Assembly: GCF_001423615.1 (NCBI RefSeq)
Contig: NZ_LMOU01000001.1
Coordinates: forward strand, 573,328-637,327
Direction of reading: 5' to 3'
DNA from: Microbacterium sp. Leaf159
GTDB lineage: Bacteria; Actinomycetota; Actinomycetes; Actinomycetales; Microbacteriaceae
DNA length: 64,000 nucleotides
In this document: positions 1-8,599 of the stretch, piece by piece
Position numbering within the stretch: the first letter of the stretch is position 1
Layout: every line of letters begins with the position of its first letter
Translations under genes and position numbers: made by a program
The notes under the pieces: generated by a model
Database searches by the model: none
Seen by the model: the letters and a program-made list of their open reading frames with translations, nothing else
What the model was told of the DNA's origin: nothing

Positions 1-523
1 TGCCGCCTCCTCCTGCGCTCGGCTTGACCAGCAGCGGGAATCCGACGGCGACCGCTTCTTCGGCGATCTCCGCATCCGACAGACCGCGGGCATCGAACCC
101 GGGAACGACCGGCACACCGGATCGCACCACGTGATCGCGCGCCTTGGCCTTGTCGCCCATGATCTGCAGCGCGTCGACCGACGGGCCGATGAAGACGATC
201 CCGCTCTCCGCGCACGCTTCGGCGAGCCCGACGCTCTCCGAGAGGAAGCCGTAGCCGGGGTGGATCGCCTGAGCGCCGGCGGCGCGTGCGGCGCCGATCA
301 CGGAGTCGATGTCGAGGTAGGACTCCGCTGCGGGAGCCGCCCCGATCCGCACCGCGTCGTCGGCCTCCCGCACGTGAGGTGCATCCGCGTCAGCGTCGCT
401 GTAGACGGCGATGCTGCGGATGCCGAGTTCTCGGAGCGTCCGGATGATCCGGCGTGCGATCTCGCCTCTGTTCGCGACGAGGACTGTATCGAACGTGTGA
501 GTGTTCTGGAACGTCATGGCCAT
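1..523 (-). CDS. Methylcrotonyl-CoA carboxylase alpha subunit (biotin carboxylase), 5' part only
   Basis: Biotin- and ATP-dependent carboxylation subunit of an acyl-CoA carboxylase, cytoplasmic. The visible 174 codons contain the biotin-carboxylase N-domain: [21 protein letters not shown] near the start, HPGYGFLSE in the middle, and at the window edge the start of the ATP-grasp glycine loop (KPSAGGG). The rest, including the biotinyl domain, lies outside the window. The first ATG (523) shares its A with the TGA of the upstream carboxyltransferase, so translation is probably coupled; a second in-frame ATG at 517 is possible. The pairing with the carboxyltransferase at 523-2076 points to methylcrotonyl-CoA carboxylase, though a general acyl-CoA carboxylase alpha subunit would look the same here. 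Confidence 0.9.
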   Translation of the reverse strand, partial: MAMTFQNTHTFDTVLVANRGEIARRIIRTLRELGIRSIAVYSDADADAPHVREADDAVRIGAAPAAESYLDIDSVIGAARAAGAQAIHPGYGFLSESVGLAEACAESGIVFIGPSVDALQIMGDKAKARDHVVRSGVPVVPGFDARGLSDAEIAEEAVAVGFPLLVKPSAGGGG

Positions 524-2076
524 CACATCCGGAAGAGGCCGAAACGCGGTTCGGGCAGTGGGCTGCGGGCGACCACGTCGAGAGCGAGGCCGAGGAGGTC
601 GCGGGTCTCGGCGGGATCGATGATGCCGTCATCCCAGAGACGTGCGGTCGCATAGTAGGGCTCGCCCTGCGTCTCGTACTGGTCGCGGATGGGGGTCTCG
701 AACGATTCTCGTTCGTCGGTGCTCCAGTCCTCACCCCGAGCGGCGAGCTGGTCGGACTTGACGGTGGAGAGCACGGAGGCGGCCTGCGCCCCGCCCATCA
801 CGGAGATGCGGCTGGCCGGCCACGTCCAGAGGAATCTCGGAGAGTAGGCCCTGCCGCACATCGAGTAGTTGCCCGCACCGAAGGAGCCGCCGATGATCAC
901 GGTGAGCTTGGGCACTCGAGTGCTCGCCACAGCCGTCACCATCTTCGCGCCGTCCTTGGCGATCCCGCCGGCCTCGGCATCCGAGCCGACCATGAAACCC
1001 GTGATGTTCTGCAGGAACAGCAGCGGGATGCCGCGTTGGTCGCAGAGTTCGATGAAGTGCGCGCCCTTGAGCGCCGATTCGCTGAAGAGGACGCCGTTGT
1101 TCGCGACGATCCCGACCGGGTGGCCGTGGAGCCTGGCGAATCCCGTGACCAGGGTCTTCCCGTACTCCGCCTTGAACTCGCGGAAGCTGTCGGCGTCGAT
1201 GAGCCGATCGATGACGAGGTGCACGTCGTATGCCGCGTTGACGTCGACCGGGACGACGTCGTACAGCGATCCGAGCTCGGCAGGGGCCCGGCTGTCGTGC
1301 ACCTCCCAGGCGGCCTGAGGCGGGGCGGGGAGTGTGGCGACGATGTCCCGCAGGATCTCGAGGGCATGCTCGTCGTCCTCCGCGAGGTGATCGACGACGC
1401 CGCTGCGGCGGGCATGGAGCTCGCCGCCCCCGAGCTCCTCTGCGGACACGACCTCGCCGATCGCCGCCTTCACGAGAGGCGGGCCGCCGAGGAAGATCGT
1501 GCCCTGATCGCGGACGATCACCGTCTCGTCGCTCATCGCCGGGACATACGCCCCACCGGCCGTGCACGAGCCGAGGACCGCTGCGAGCTGCGGGATGCGC
1601 TCTGCCGACATCCGCGCCTGGTTGAAGAAGATCCGACCGAAGTGCTCGCGATCGGGGAACACCTCATCCTGCTTGGGGAGGAAGGCCCCGCCCGAGTCCA
1701 CCAGGTACAGGCACGGCAGGCGATTCTCCAGGGCTATCTCCTGCGCACGCAGGTGCTTCTTCACCGTCAGCGGGTAATAGGTGCCGCCCTTGACCGTCGC
1801 ATCGTTGCAGACGACCATGACGTGCCTCCCGTGCACGAGACCGATGCCGGCGATGACGCCCGCTGCGGGCGCCTCGCCCCCGTACAGGCCGTCGGCAGCC
1901 AGCGGAGCGACCTCGACGAAGGGGCTTCCCTCATCGAGAAGACGGGTCACGCGCTCGCGCGGCAGGAGCTTTCCTCGCGCGACATGACGCTCGCGAGAGG
2001 CCTCCGGCCCACCCTGCGCGACGATCTTCAGCCGGTGGTGCAGTTCGGCAGCGAGGGACTGCTGGGTTGCGGGCAT
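523..2076 (-). CDS. mccB: Methylcrotonoyl-CoA carboxylase carboxyltransferase (beta subunit)
   Basis: Transfers the carboxyl group from biotin to 3-methylcrotonyl-CoA in leucine degradation, working with the biotin carboxylase downstream. The 517-residue protein has the length and motifs of this family: [10 protein letters not shown] at about 126-135, the first oxyanion-hole segment [11 protein letters not shown] at about 169-179 and the second glycine-rich segment [16 protein letters not shown] near 390-405. The start at 2076 was chosen over an upstream ATG at 2127 because AGGAGG lies 8 nt before it. First gene of a leftward operon, divergent from a TetR gene across a perfect palindrome at 2141-2158. 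A propionyl- or geranyl-CoA carboxylase is the main alternative; the adjacent branched-chain dehydrogenase favours leucine breakdown. Confidence 0.88.
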   Translation of the reverse strand: MPATQQSLAAELHHRLKIVAQGGPEASRERHVARGKLLPRERVTRLLDEGSPFVEVAPLAADGLYGGEAPAAGVIAGIGLVHGRHVMVVCNDATVKGGTYYPLTVKKHLRAQEIALENRLPCLYLVDSGGAFLPKQDEVFPDREHFGRIFFNQARMSAERIPQLAAVLGSCTAGGAYVPAMSDETVIVRDQGTIFLGGPPLVKAAIGEVVSAEELGGGELHARRSGVVDHLAEDDEHALEILRDIVATLPAPPQAAWEVHDSRAPAELGSLYDVVPVDVNAAYDVHLVIDRLIDADSFREFKAEYGKTLVTGFARLHGHPVGIVANNGVLFSESALKGAHFIELCDQRGIPLLFLQNITGFMVGSDAEAGGIAKDGAKMVTAVASTRVPKLTVIIGGSFGAGNYSMCGRAYSPRFLWTWPASRISVMGGAQAASVLSTVKSDQLAARGEDWSTDERESFETPIRDQYETQGEPYYATARLWDDGIIDPAETRDLLGLALDVVARSPLPEPRFGLFRM

Positions 2077-2140
2077 CGTGTTGTCCTCCTCGACCCACGT
2101 GGCGCCGGCCACTTCGCTCTGGCGCACTCGATGCGTTCTC

Positions 2141-2158
2141 GGTTAGTGTTCACTAACC
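2141..2158. promoter_or_regulatory. Candidate TetR operator between mccB and its regulator
   Basis: Perfect 8-bp inverted arms GGTTAGTG and CACTAACC separated by TT lie in the 113-bp region between the divergent carboxylase operon and the TetR gene. A weaker related half (GGTTAG at 2169-2174, then TTAACT at 2181-2186) follows just before the tetR start. Size and symmetry suit a TetR dimer controlling both directions; binding by the neighbouring regulator is inferred. Confidence 0.75.
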
Positions 2159-2189
2159 GATTGCATCAGGTTAGCGAGGATTAACTGAG

Positions 2190-2783
2190 ATGACAAGCCC
2201 CGTCACCGCGCGAGATCGCGCCAAGGCAGAGCGCTCCGACGCGATCCTCCGCGAGGCCGCGAGGCTCTTCGCCGACAGCGGGTACAACGGCGTGAGCCTC
2301 GAGGACATCGGCACCGCCGTGGGCGTGTCCGGCCCCGCCGTCTACCGCCACTTCGCGGGAAAACAGGCTCTGCTCGGCGCGGTTCTCGTCAAGGTGAGCG
2401 ACGACCTCGTCGCCGGCGGAACCAGGGTGGCGGCCGAAGGCGCGACGCCGGAAGAGCGGATGCGCGCGCTGGTCGCCTTCCACGTGGACTTCGCCCTCGG
2501 CCATGCCGACGTGATCCGCGTGCACGACAGGGAGGTCGCGCAACTCGATGCCCGCGATCACGCCGAGGTGCGGCGTCTGCAGCGCGCCTACATCGAGCTG
2601 TGGATCAGCACGCTGGCCCCGCTCGTCGATGCCGACGCTGACGAGCTGCGTCTGCGCGTGCAGGCGTGCTTCGGCCTCATCAACTCGACCCCGCACAGCA
2701 CGCGCGCCGCTGCCCGCCAGCGATCCGCCACCGCGACAGTGCTCGCCGCGATGGCGGAGTCGGCGCTGCGCGCGACTATCTGA
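2190..2783 (+). CDS. TetR family transcriptional regulator
   Basis: DNA-binding repressor of 197 residues. The N-terminal helix-turn-helix is clear at about 16-60 (AILREAARLFADSGYNG, then VSLEDIGTAVGVSGPAVYRHF), followed by a ligand-binding helical domain. It is divergent from the methylcrotonyl-CoA carboxylase operon with an 18-bp palindrome between them, the usual arrangement for an autoregulating local repressor. The effector is probably an acyl-CoA or other intermediate of branched-chain degradation, by position only. Its 3' end overlaps the convergent E2 gene by 8 bp (2776-2783). GAGG lies about 10 nt before the ATG. Confidence 0.85.
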   Translation: MTSPVTARDRAKAERSDAILREAARLFADSGYNGVSLEDIGTAVGVSGPAVYRHFAGKQALLGAVLVKVSDDLVAGGTRVAAEGATPEERMRALVAFHVDFALGHADVIRVHDREVAQLDARDHAEVRRLQRAYIELWISTLAPLVDADADELRLRVQACFGLINSTPHSTRAAARQRSATATVLAAMAESALRATI

Positions 2784-4128
2784 GCAGCATCGCCCGCCCC
2801 GGTTCTTCGAGCACGTCGGCAACGTCCTTGAGGAACCGAGCTCCTTCCGCACCGTCGACGAGACGGTGGTCGAACGACAGGCTGAGGGTCATCATCTGGC
2901 GCAGCGCGATCTCGCCGCGGTGCTCCCACGGCTGACGCCTGACCGCGCCGACCGCGAGGATGCCGGACTGCCCCGGCGGGAGGATCGGCGTGCCGGCGTC
3001 GATTCCGAACACCCCGATGTTCGAGATCGAGAACGTGCCGCCCGACAGCTCCGCCGGCGAGGTCTTCCCAGACCGCGCGGTCTCGGCGAGTGCCTTCAGC
3101 GCGTCTGCGAGGCCGACGAGGGTGAGCAGCTCGGCGTCGCGGATGTTCGGCACGATGAGCCCCCGTTCGGTGGCCGCTGCGATCCCGAGATCGACGTAGT
3201 GGTACTGGACGATCTCTCCCGCAGGCTCATCCCACCGGGCATTCAGCCCCGGCGTCCGTGTCAACGCCAGGCACACGGCCTTCGCGACCACCGCGAGCGG
3301 GCCGATCCTGTGCGCCGACAGACCGCGATCCTCCTTGAGCGAAGCGAGGAGGTCCATCGTCGCGGTGACATCCACCGTGTGGAACACCGTCACGTGCGGC
3401 GCCGTGAATGCGCTCTCGACCATCGCGGCCGCGGTGTGCTTGCGAACCCCGCGGATCGGGATCCGGGTCTCGCGAACGCCCTCGTGCAGCGCAGCCGCGG
3501 TGTCCGGGAGCGGGGCACTTCTCGGTGCCGCGGTCTCTTCGGCACGGATGCCGACACGCGCCGCATGCTCGTCGATGTCGTCGCGTGTGATGCGGCGATC
3601 CCCCACCGCTGCCGCGACGAGGACGAGATCGATCCCCAGGCGCTTCGCGTAGGCCCGCACGGGCGGAGTCGAGCGGGGACGTTCGACGACCGTCTCCACG
3701 CTCACGGCCGGCGATGCGTCGTGCGGTGCCGCTTCGAGCACCGCGGTGTCCGTGACCGGCGTCGCCCCTCCCGCGCGCCGAGCGCGCCGAGCCGGGCGTC
3801 CGGATGCCGACGGCGCAGCGCCGTACCCGACGAGGTTGGGCTGCGCCTTCTCCTCTCCAGGTGAAGTCGCGACGGGCGACTCCTCGGCTCCCTCCACGTC
3901 GAAGGCGATCAAGGGCGAGCCGACGGCGACGGTCTCCCCCGCCTCCGCGTGCAGTGTCGAGACGACACCCTCGTACGGCGACGGCAGCTCGACCACGGCT
4001 TTCGCGGTCTCGACCTCGGCGAGGGTCTGATTCAGCGCGACCGTATCGCCGGGAGCGACCAGCCACTGGACCACCTCGGCCTCGGCCAGCCCTTCCCCCA
4101 GGTCGGGAAGACGGAATTCGGCGATCAT
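2776..4128 (-). CDS. bkdC: Branched-chain 2-oxoacid dehydrogenase E2 (lipoyl acyltransferase)
   Basis: Core acyltransferase of a 2-oxoacid dehydrogenase complex, moving the acyl group from lipoamide to CoA. Domain order in 450 residues: one lipoyl domain at about 1-80 with the lipoylated lysine in VETAKAVVELPSPYEG; an alanine- and proline-rich linker; a peripheral subunit-binding domain at about 155-200 (RAYAKRLGIDL...GRITRDD-like, here DRRITRDD); and the catalytic domain with FDHRLVDGAEGARFL near the C-terminus. One lipoyl domain and the E1alpha/E1beta neighbours fit a branched-chain rather than an actinobacterial pyruvate complex. The start overlaps the E1beta stop by 4 bp (ATGA). No E3 gene is in the window, so a shared lipoamide dehydrogenase is presumably encoded elsewhere. 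Confidence 0.9.
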   Translation of the reverse strand: MIAEFRLPDLGEGLAEAEVVQWLVAPGDTVALNQTLAEVETAKAVVELPSPYEGVVSTLHAEAGETVAVGSPLIAFDVEGAEESPVATSPGEEKAQPNLVGYGAAPSASGRPARRARRAGGATPVTDTAVLEAAPHDASPAVSVETVVERPRSTPPVRAYAKRLGIDLVLVAAAVGDRRITRDDIDEHAARVGIRAEETAAPRSAPLPDTAAALHEGVRETRIPIRGVRKHTAAAMVESAFTAPHVTVFHTVDVTATMDLLASLKEDRGLSAHRIGPLAVVAKAVCLALTRTPGLNARWDEPAGEIVQYHYVDLGIAAATERGLIVPNIRDAELLTLVGLADALKALAETARSGKTSPAELSGGTFSISNIGVFGIDAGTPILPPGQSGILAVGAVRRQPWEHRGEIALRQMMTLSLSFDHRLVDGAEGARFLKDVADVLEEPGRAMLLR

Positions 4129-5135
4129 GCGTCCGCTCCCGTCAGGCTGTTCGGCCGATCGAGCACCCGATCGACCGCATCCAGCAGACGATCGAGATCC
4201 GGCAGGTGATACTTCTCTAGCTTCGCGGGCGGGTACGGCACGTCGTGGCCCGTCACCCGGAGAGGTGCGGATTCGAGGTACTCGAAGCAGAACTCCGTGA
4301 TGCTCGCGATGACCTCTGCCGCCACCCCGGCCTCGCGCGAAGCCTCGTGAGCGACAACCACGCGTCCCGTCTTCCGGACCGAGGCCGCGACCGTGTCGTA
4401 GTCGACGGGCGAGAGCGAACGCAGGTCGATGACCTCGAGCGAGATCCCCTCGTCCTCAGCTGCCTCTGCGGCCTGCAGAGCTGTGGTGACCATGGCGCCG
4501 TACGAGATCAGGGTGGCATCCGTGCCGGATCGGACCACGCGCGCGAGGCCCATGGGCGCGGCATCCGCCAGCGGTGCGTCGAGGTCGACGTCGCCCTTGT
4601 GGTGATACAGCCGCTTCGGCTCGAAGAAGATCACCGGGTCGTCGGAGGCGATCGCCTGGCGCAGGCTCCGATAGGCGTCTTCGGGATTCGACACCGCGAT
4701 CACGCGGAGACCCGCCGTATGCACGAAGTACACCTCGGGCGACTCGGAGTGATGCTCTGCCGCGCCGATGCCGCCTGCCCACGGGATGCGGATGGTGATC
4801 GGCATCTTCACACGCCCCTGAGTGCGATAGTGGAGCTTCGCGACCTGCGCGACGATCTGGTCGAAGGCGGGATAGACGAAGCCGTCGAACTGGATCTCGA
4901 CGACAGGGCGGTAGCCCCGGAACGCGAGTCCGACCGCCGTGCCGACGATGCCGGACTCCGCGAGAGGCGTGTCGATGACTCGCGAAGCGCCGAACTCGTC
5001 GAGCAGCCCATCGGTGATGCGGAAGACGCCGCCGAGCTTCCCGATGTCCTCGCCGAGCAGGACGACCTTCTCGTCGTCGCGCATCGCCTGGCGCAGGCCC
5101 GCCCCCAAGGCCTTTCCGAGAGTGAGCTCCGTCAT
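4125..5135 (-). CDS. 2-oxoacid dehydrogenase E1 component, beta subunit
   Basis: Forms the thiamine-diphosphate E1 heterotetramer with the product of the upstream gene. The 336-residue protein carries the typical opening TLGKALGAGLRQAMRDDEKV, then GEDIGKLGGVFRITDGL, the transketolase-like segment IRIPWAGGIGAAEHHSESPE and a C-terminal domain with VVVAHEASREAGVAAEV. Two ATGs are possible: 5141, overlapping the E1alpha stop as ATGA, and 5135; the second is preferred because GAGG then sits 7 nt upstream. It overlaps the E2 gene by 4 bp at its 3' end, so the three subunits are translationally coupled and probably made in fixed ratio. Confidence 0.9.
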   Translation of the reverse strand: MTELTLGKALGAGLRQAMRDDEKVVLLGEDIGKLGGVFRITDGLLDEFGASRVIDTPLAESGIVGTAVGLAFRGYRPVVEIQFDGFVYPAFDQIVAQVAKLHYRTQGRVKMPITIRIPWAGGIGAAEHHSESPEVYFVHTAGLRVIAVSNPEDAYRSLRQAIASDDPVIFFEPKRLYHHKGDVDLDAPLADAAPMGLARVVRSGTDATLISYGAMVTTALQAAEAAEDEGISLEVIDLRSLSPVDYDTVAASVRKTGRVVVAHEASREAGVAAEVIASITEFCFEYLESAPLRVTGHDVPYPPAKLEKYHLPDLDRLLDAVDRVLDRPNSLTGADA

Positions 5136-5137
5136 GG

Positions 5138-6253
5138 TCATACCTCGCCTTCGAACGACGCGAGGTAGGCGGCGTACTCGCCGCGCTGCCGCTCGAGAGC
5201 GGTATGCGGCTCGGCATAGACGCCGTCGAACACGGCGAGCGGAGGACGCGTGACCATGCCGAGGCACTCCGCACGCATCTCCCTGGCGACGACATCGGCG
5301 GCTGCCTGCGTCTCCGCGACCTGCTCGTCGCTCAGCTCGCCGATCGCACGCAGGTGCGCTTCCAGTCGGATGATCGGATCACGACGACGCCAGGCGTCGA
5401 GCTCGTCCTCCTTGCGGTAGCGAGTCGGATCATCGGCCGTCGTGTGCGGCCCCATGCGGTACGTCACGGCCTCGATGTAGGCGGGCCCCTTGCCCGAGCG
5501 GGCATGCGCGAGCGCCCACCGCATCGCGGCCATGCAGGCGAGGACGTCGTTGCCGTCGACCCGGAGGCTCGGGATCCCGAATCCGGGAGCGCGGCCGGCG
5601 ATCGGATACTGCGACTGCACCGACACGGGCTCCGAGATGGCCCAGTGGTTGTTCTGGCACACGAAGACCACGGGCGCCTGATAGGACGAGGCGAAGATCA
5701 TCGCCTCGTTGACGTCTCCCTGGCTCGTCGCCCCGTCGCCGAAGTAAGTGACGGCGACCTCGTCGGCTCCTTCGTGGCGGATGCCGAGCGCGTAGCCCAC
5801 GGCGTGCAGAGTCTGTGCGCCGATGATGATCTGCAGCGGAGCGACCCGCAGTGCGGCCGGGTCGTGCCCCGCGCCCTCCTCGCCTCGCCACATGCGCACG
5901 TAGTCGCCGGGCTTCGCGCCGCGCGCGTAGATCACACCGGTCTCCCGGTAGCTCGGGAAGACGTAGTCCTGGGGCGCGAGCGCCCGGGCGGTTCCGATCT
6001 GCGTCGCCTCCTGGCCCTGGCACGGCGCCCAGAGTCCCAACTGTCCCTGCCGCTGGAGTGCGACGCCCTCGGCGTCGATCCGCCGGAGGATGATCATGTC
6101 CCTGTGGAGCGCCCGCAGTGATGCCGCATCGACGTCGGTGATGAACGCGTCGAGCTGGTGGTTCGCGATGCGCGTGCCATCGGGGGTGAGGATGCGCTCT
6201 GCGAGTTCGAGATCCTGTGCGGTGTCGGCGATCGGGGTGATCTGCGGTGACAT
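5138..6253 (-). CDS. 2-oxoacid dehydrogenase E1 component, alpha subunit
   Basis: Decarboxylates branched-chain 2-oxoacids with thiamine diphosphate. The 371-residue protein has the TPP-binding motif GDGATSQGDVNEAMIF and, about 20 residues on, VCQNNHWAIS; the phosphorylation-loop region YRMGPHTTADDPTRYR is also recognisable. The start at 6253 was picked because AGGAGG lies 6 nt before it; two further in-frame ATGs just upstream leave less room for that site. First gene of the leftward E1alpha-E1beta-E2 operon and divergent from an Lrp-type regulator. A pyruvate dehydrogenase E1 alpha is unlikely, since high-GC actinobacteria normally use a single-chain AceE for pyruvate. Confidence 0.9.
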   Translation of the reverse strand: MSPQITPIADTAQDLELAERILTPDGTRIANHQLDAFITDVDAASLRALHRDMIILRRIDAEGVALQRQGQLGLWAPCQGQEATQIGTARALAPQDYVFPSYRETGVIYARGAKPGDYVRMWRGEEGAGHDPAALRVAPLQIIIGAQTLHAVGYALGIRHEGADEVAVTYFGDGATSQGDVNEAMIFASSYQAPVVFVCQNNHWAISEPVSVQSQYPIAGRAPGFGIPSLRVDGNDVLACMAAMRWALAHARSGKGPAYIEAVTYRMGPHTTADDPTRYRKEDELDAWRRRDPIIRLEAHLRAIGELSDEQVAETQAAADVVAREMRAECLGMVTRPPLAVFDGVYAEPHTALERQRGEYAAYLASFEGEV

Positions 6254-6348
6254 CATCGTCCTCCTCATCAGTGGCCGTCGTCACGGGTTCTACGCGCGGC
6301 CCCGGCATCTTCGCCGGTTCACTCGAGCGTACGTCTGCTCAACACCTC

Positions 6349-6375
6349 GCTCAAGCAACCGTGATCGTCTTGAGC
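6349..6375. promoter_or_regulatory. Inverted repeat, candidate Lrp-family operator
   Basis: GCTCAAG and CTTGAGC, perfect 7-bp arms with a 13-bp spacer, sit in the 168-bp region between the E1alpha and Lrp genes, about 50 bp before the Lrp start. A divergent position next to an AsnC/Lrp gene is where such regulators bind. No binding evidence. Confidence 0.5.
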
Positions 6376-6421
6376 ATGTTGCCCAATTCGAGGCCGTGCA
6401 CCCCTGCTATGGTTTGGCACT

Positions 6422-6895
6422 ATGGCTGGACTTGACCGCATCGATCTGGAACTTCTCGCAGCTCTCGCCGATGACCCGCGAGTCACGATCGTCGCTCTGG
6501 CGGAGAATCTCGGGCTCTCACGCAACACGATCCAGGCCCGCATGGCGCGACTGGAGCAGACCGGCGTGTTCATGTCGTACGAGCGCTCGTTCTCCACCGA
6601 TGTCCTCGGCTTCCCGCTGCAAGCATTCGTCAGCATCGGGGTCCGTCAGACCGAGCTGCCTCGCATCATCAACGAGCTCGCGCGCATCCCGGAGGTCGTG
6701 CAGGCCCACGGGCTCAGCGGCTCGATCGACCTGCTCGCGCGAGTCGCCTGCCGCGACGCACGGCACCTGTTCGACACGGATGCCCGGATCCTGTCGATCG
6801 ACGGCGTCGAACGCACCGAGACGTCGCTCGCGATGGGCGAGGTCATCCCGTTCCGGGTCGCCGGACTCATCGGCCTCGCGCGGCGGGAATCCTGA
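6422..6895 (+). CDS. Lrp/AsnC family transcriptional regulator
   Basis: Amino-acid-responsive regulator of 157 residues: N-terminal winged helix-turn-helix at about 4-60 (LDRIDLELLAALADDPRVTI, then ALAENLGLSRNTIQARMARL) and a C-terminal ligand-binding RAM domain from about 65. Divergent from the branched-chain dehydrogenase operon, so it is probably its activator or repressor, responding to a branched-chain amino acid or oxoacid (inferred). No ribosome-binding site precedes the ATG; TATGGT at 6408-6413 ends 8 nt before it, suggesting a leaderless message. Its 3' end overlaps the convergent hydrolase by 29 bp. Confidence 0.9.
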   Translation: MAGLDRIDLELLAALADDPRVTIVALAENLGLSRNTIQARMARLEQTGVFMSYERSFSTDVLGFPLQAFVSIGVRQTELPRIINELARIPEVVQAHGLSGSIDLLARVACRDARHLFDTDARILSIDGVERTETSLAMGEVIPFRVAGLIGLARRES

Positions 6896-7766
6896 GGAAG
6901 CGGCGGATGGCGCCTGCCGCTTCGGCGGGCGTCTCGTAGTGGATCAGATGTCCGACGTGCGCGATCTCCACCAGCGTCCCGTCATCGAAGCGCTTCACCA
7001 GTTCGCGTTCCACCTCGATCGGCGTGATGTCGTCGCGCTGCGCGGCGATCAGCAGCGTGGGCACGTCGATCGCGGAAGCGAACTCGCTCACATCGTGTGA
7101 GACGCTCGCGACGAACGCGTCACGGAGCACATCACGGTCCGCGAAGCGCGAGAAGTAGGTGTCGTGCTGGTCGTGGATGAACCGGCGGAGTTCACGGTCG
7201 GACGTCTTGGCCATCGTCACGCTCATCACCCTGACGATGAGACGGTTGCGCAGCAGCGCGGTTCCCAGCTTCTCGGGCAGCCGGGCCCCCAGGGCGTAGT
7301 ACAGGACCGCGAGACGGGTCATGATGCCCTTCGGCCCTTCGAGCGCCGGAGCGCCGATCGGGTTGATCAGGATGAGGCGCGGGGTCTCGAGGCCGCTCGC
7401 GACCGCTGCCGAGGTGACGATCGATCCGAACGAGTGTCCGAGGATGACCGCACCGGGCGCGACCGCTGCGGCGAACTCCGTGAGCCACGCGACATACTCC
7501 GCCAGGTCGTACGTGCGCCCCGGCACGGGATCGGTCTCGCCGAATCCGGGCAGGTCCGGCGCGATCACGCGCGCCTCCGGCAGGAACGCGAGGACGGACT
7601 CGAGGCCGTGGTGCTCACCGCGGAAGCCGTGGACGGCGATCACGGTGACCTCGGCATCCGCAGGGCCGTACTCCCAGTAGGCCGTGGTCCCCCCACGCAC
7701 CTCCACCTCGCGGCGCTCGACCGCCAGGCGTTGCAGGCGGTCGGCGTAGGGCGAGAGCACGGTCAT
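6867..7766 (-). CDS. Alpha/beta-fold hydrolase
   Basis: Serine hydrolase of unknown substrate, 299 residues, cytoplasmic (no signal peptide). Visible catalytic elements are the HGFRG oxyanion segment at about 46-50, the nucleophile elbow GHSFG at 110-114 (Ser112), a likely acid in AQRDDITP near 250 and the catalytic His in HVGHLIHYE near 278. This layout matches the proline iminopeptidase/epoxide hydrolase-like subgroup, but no residue fixes the reaction. TAGAAT at 7773-7778 lies 6 nt before the ATG with no Shine-Dalgarno sequence, so the transcript is probably leaderless. Confidence 0.8.
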   Translation of the reverse strand: MTVLSPYADRLQRLAVERREVEVRGGTTAYWEYGPADAEVTVIAVHGFRGEHHGLESVLAFLPEARVIAPDLPGFGETDPVPGRTYDLAEYVAWLTEFAAAVAPGAVILGHSFGSIVTSAAVASGLETPRLILINPIGAPALEGPKGIMTRLAVLYYALGARLPEKLGTALLRNRLIVRVMSVTMAKTSDRELRRFIHDQHDTYFSRFADRDVLRDAFVASVSHDVSEFASAIDVPTLLIAAQRDDITPIEVERELVKRFDDGTLVEIAHVGHLIHYETPAEAAGAIRRFLRIPAARGR

Positions 7767-7834
7767 ACTCCGATTCTAGGGTCGCCGAATGGATGCTCCC
7801 CGTGTGGCTCCACCCGGATGTCCGTACCCGGATC

Positions 7835-7840
7835 TACGGT
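7835..7840 (+). promoter_or_regulatory. Leaderless-type -10 box that sets the exonuclease start
   Basis: TACGGT lies 6 nt before the ATG at 7847, so transcription would begin on or next to that codon. This supports 7847 over the upstream ATG at 7793. Confidence 0.5.
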
Positions 7841-7846
7841 GAAATC

Positions 7847-8599
7847 ATGCCGCCGGCTCCTCCACTCCCGCACTGGATCACTCGCGTGGGCGTGTTCGAC
7901 CTCGAGACGACGGGCGTCGACGTCGAGAACGATCGCGTCGTGACGGCTCACGTGGGATTGCTCGATGCAGAAGGCCGAGAGATCGCTGCGCGCGACTGGC
8001 TCGCAGATCCGGGCATCGCGATCCCCGAGGGTGCGACGGCAGTGCACGGCGTGACGACCGAGCACGCTCGCCGACTCGGGCGTCCCGTCGGCGAGGTCGT
8101 CGCCGAAGTGACGTCTGCTCTGCGTTCGCTGCTGTCGCAGGGCGTTCCGGTGGTCGCGTACAACGCCGCGTACGACTTCTCCCTCCTGGCGCATGAGGCC
8201 CGCAGACACGGGATCACCCCTCTCGAGAACCCCTCGCCGATCATCGACCCGCTCGTCATCGACAAGGCCTACGACCGCTACCGTCCGGGCAAGCGAACGC
8301 TCCAGGTGGTCGCCGCGCTCTACGCGGTGCAGCTCGAGGACGCGCACGAGGCTGCGGCCGATGCCGTCGCGGCGGGCCGTGTGGCCCAGGCCCTCGCCCG
8401 CCAGTTCACGCTGCCCGAGACGCTCGAGGAACTCCATACGCGGCAGGTGGGATGGGCGCGTTCTCAGGCTGCGAGCCTCACGGAGTACTTCATCCGCATC
8501 GGTCGCCTCGATCCCGACGATCGCCTCGACGGCACCTGGCCGGTTCGTGCCCGCCGCACCTCCGAGGGGGTGAATGCGGATGCGGTTCCGAACGGGTGA
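7847..8599 (+). CDS. DEDDh 3'-5' exonuclease (DnaQ/epsilon-like)
   Basis: Stand-alone 3'-5' exonuclease of 250 residues related to the DNA polymerase III epsilon fold. Motif ExoI is FDLETTG at about 16-22, ExoII is VAYNAAYDFSLL near 105 and ExoIII is DAHEAAADA near 166, giving the Asp-Glu-Asp-Asp set plus the His of the DEDDh class. The C-terminal 70 residues match no domain I recognise. The start follows a TACGGT box with no ribosome-binding site. It overlaps the next gene by 26 bp. A DNA repair or nucleic-acid turnover role is likely; it lacks the polymerase-contact features needed to call it the replicative proofreading subunit. Confidence 0.85.
   Translation: MPPAPPLPHWITRVGVFDLETTGVDVENDRVVTAHVGLLDAEGREIAARDWLADPGIAIPEGATAVHGVTTEHARRLGRPVGEVVAEVTSALRSLLSQGVPVVAYNAAYDFSLLAHEARRHGITPLENPSPIIDPLVIDKAYDRYRPGKRTLQVVAALYAVQLEDAHEAAADAVAAGRVAQALARQFTLPETLEELHTRQVGWARSQAASLTEYFIRIGRLDPDDRLDGTWPVRARRTSEGVNADAVPNG

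Noticed and set aside
454..2184. A 576-codon plus-strand frame over the methylcrotonyl-CoA carboxylase genes
   Set aside because: Antisense to mccB, which carries all carboxyltransferase motifs; the plus-strand product has no recognisable domain.
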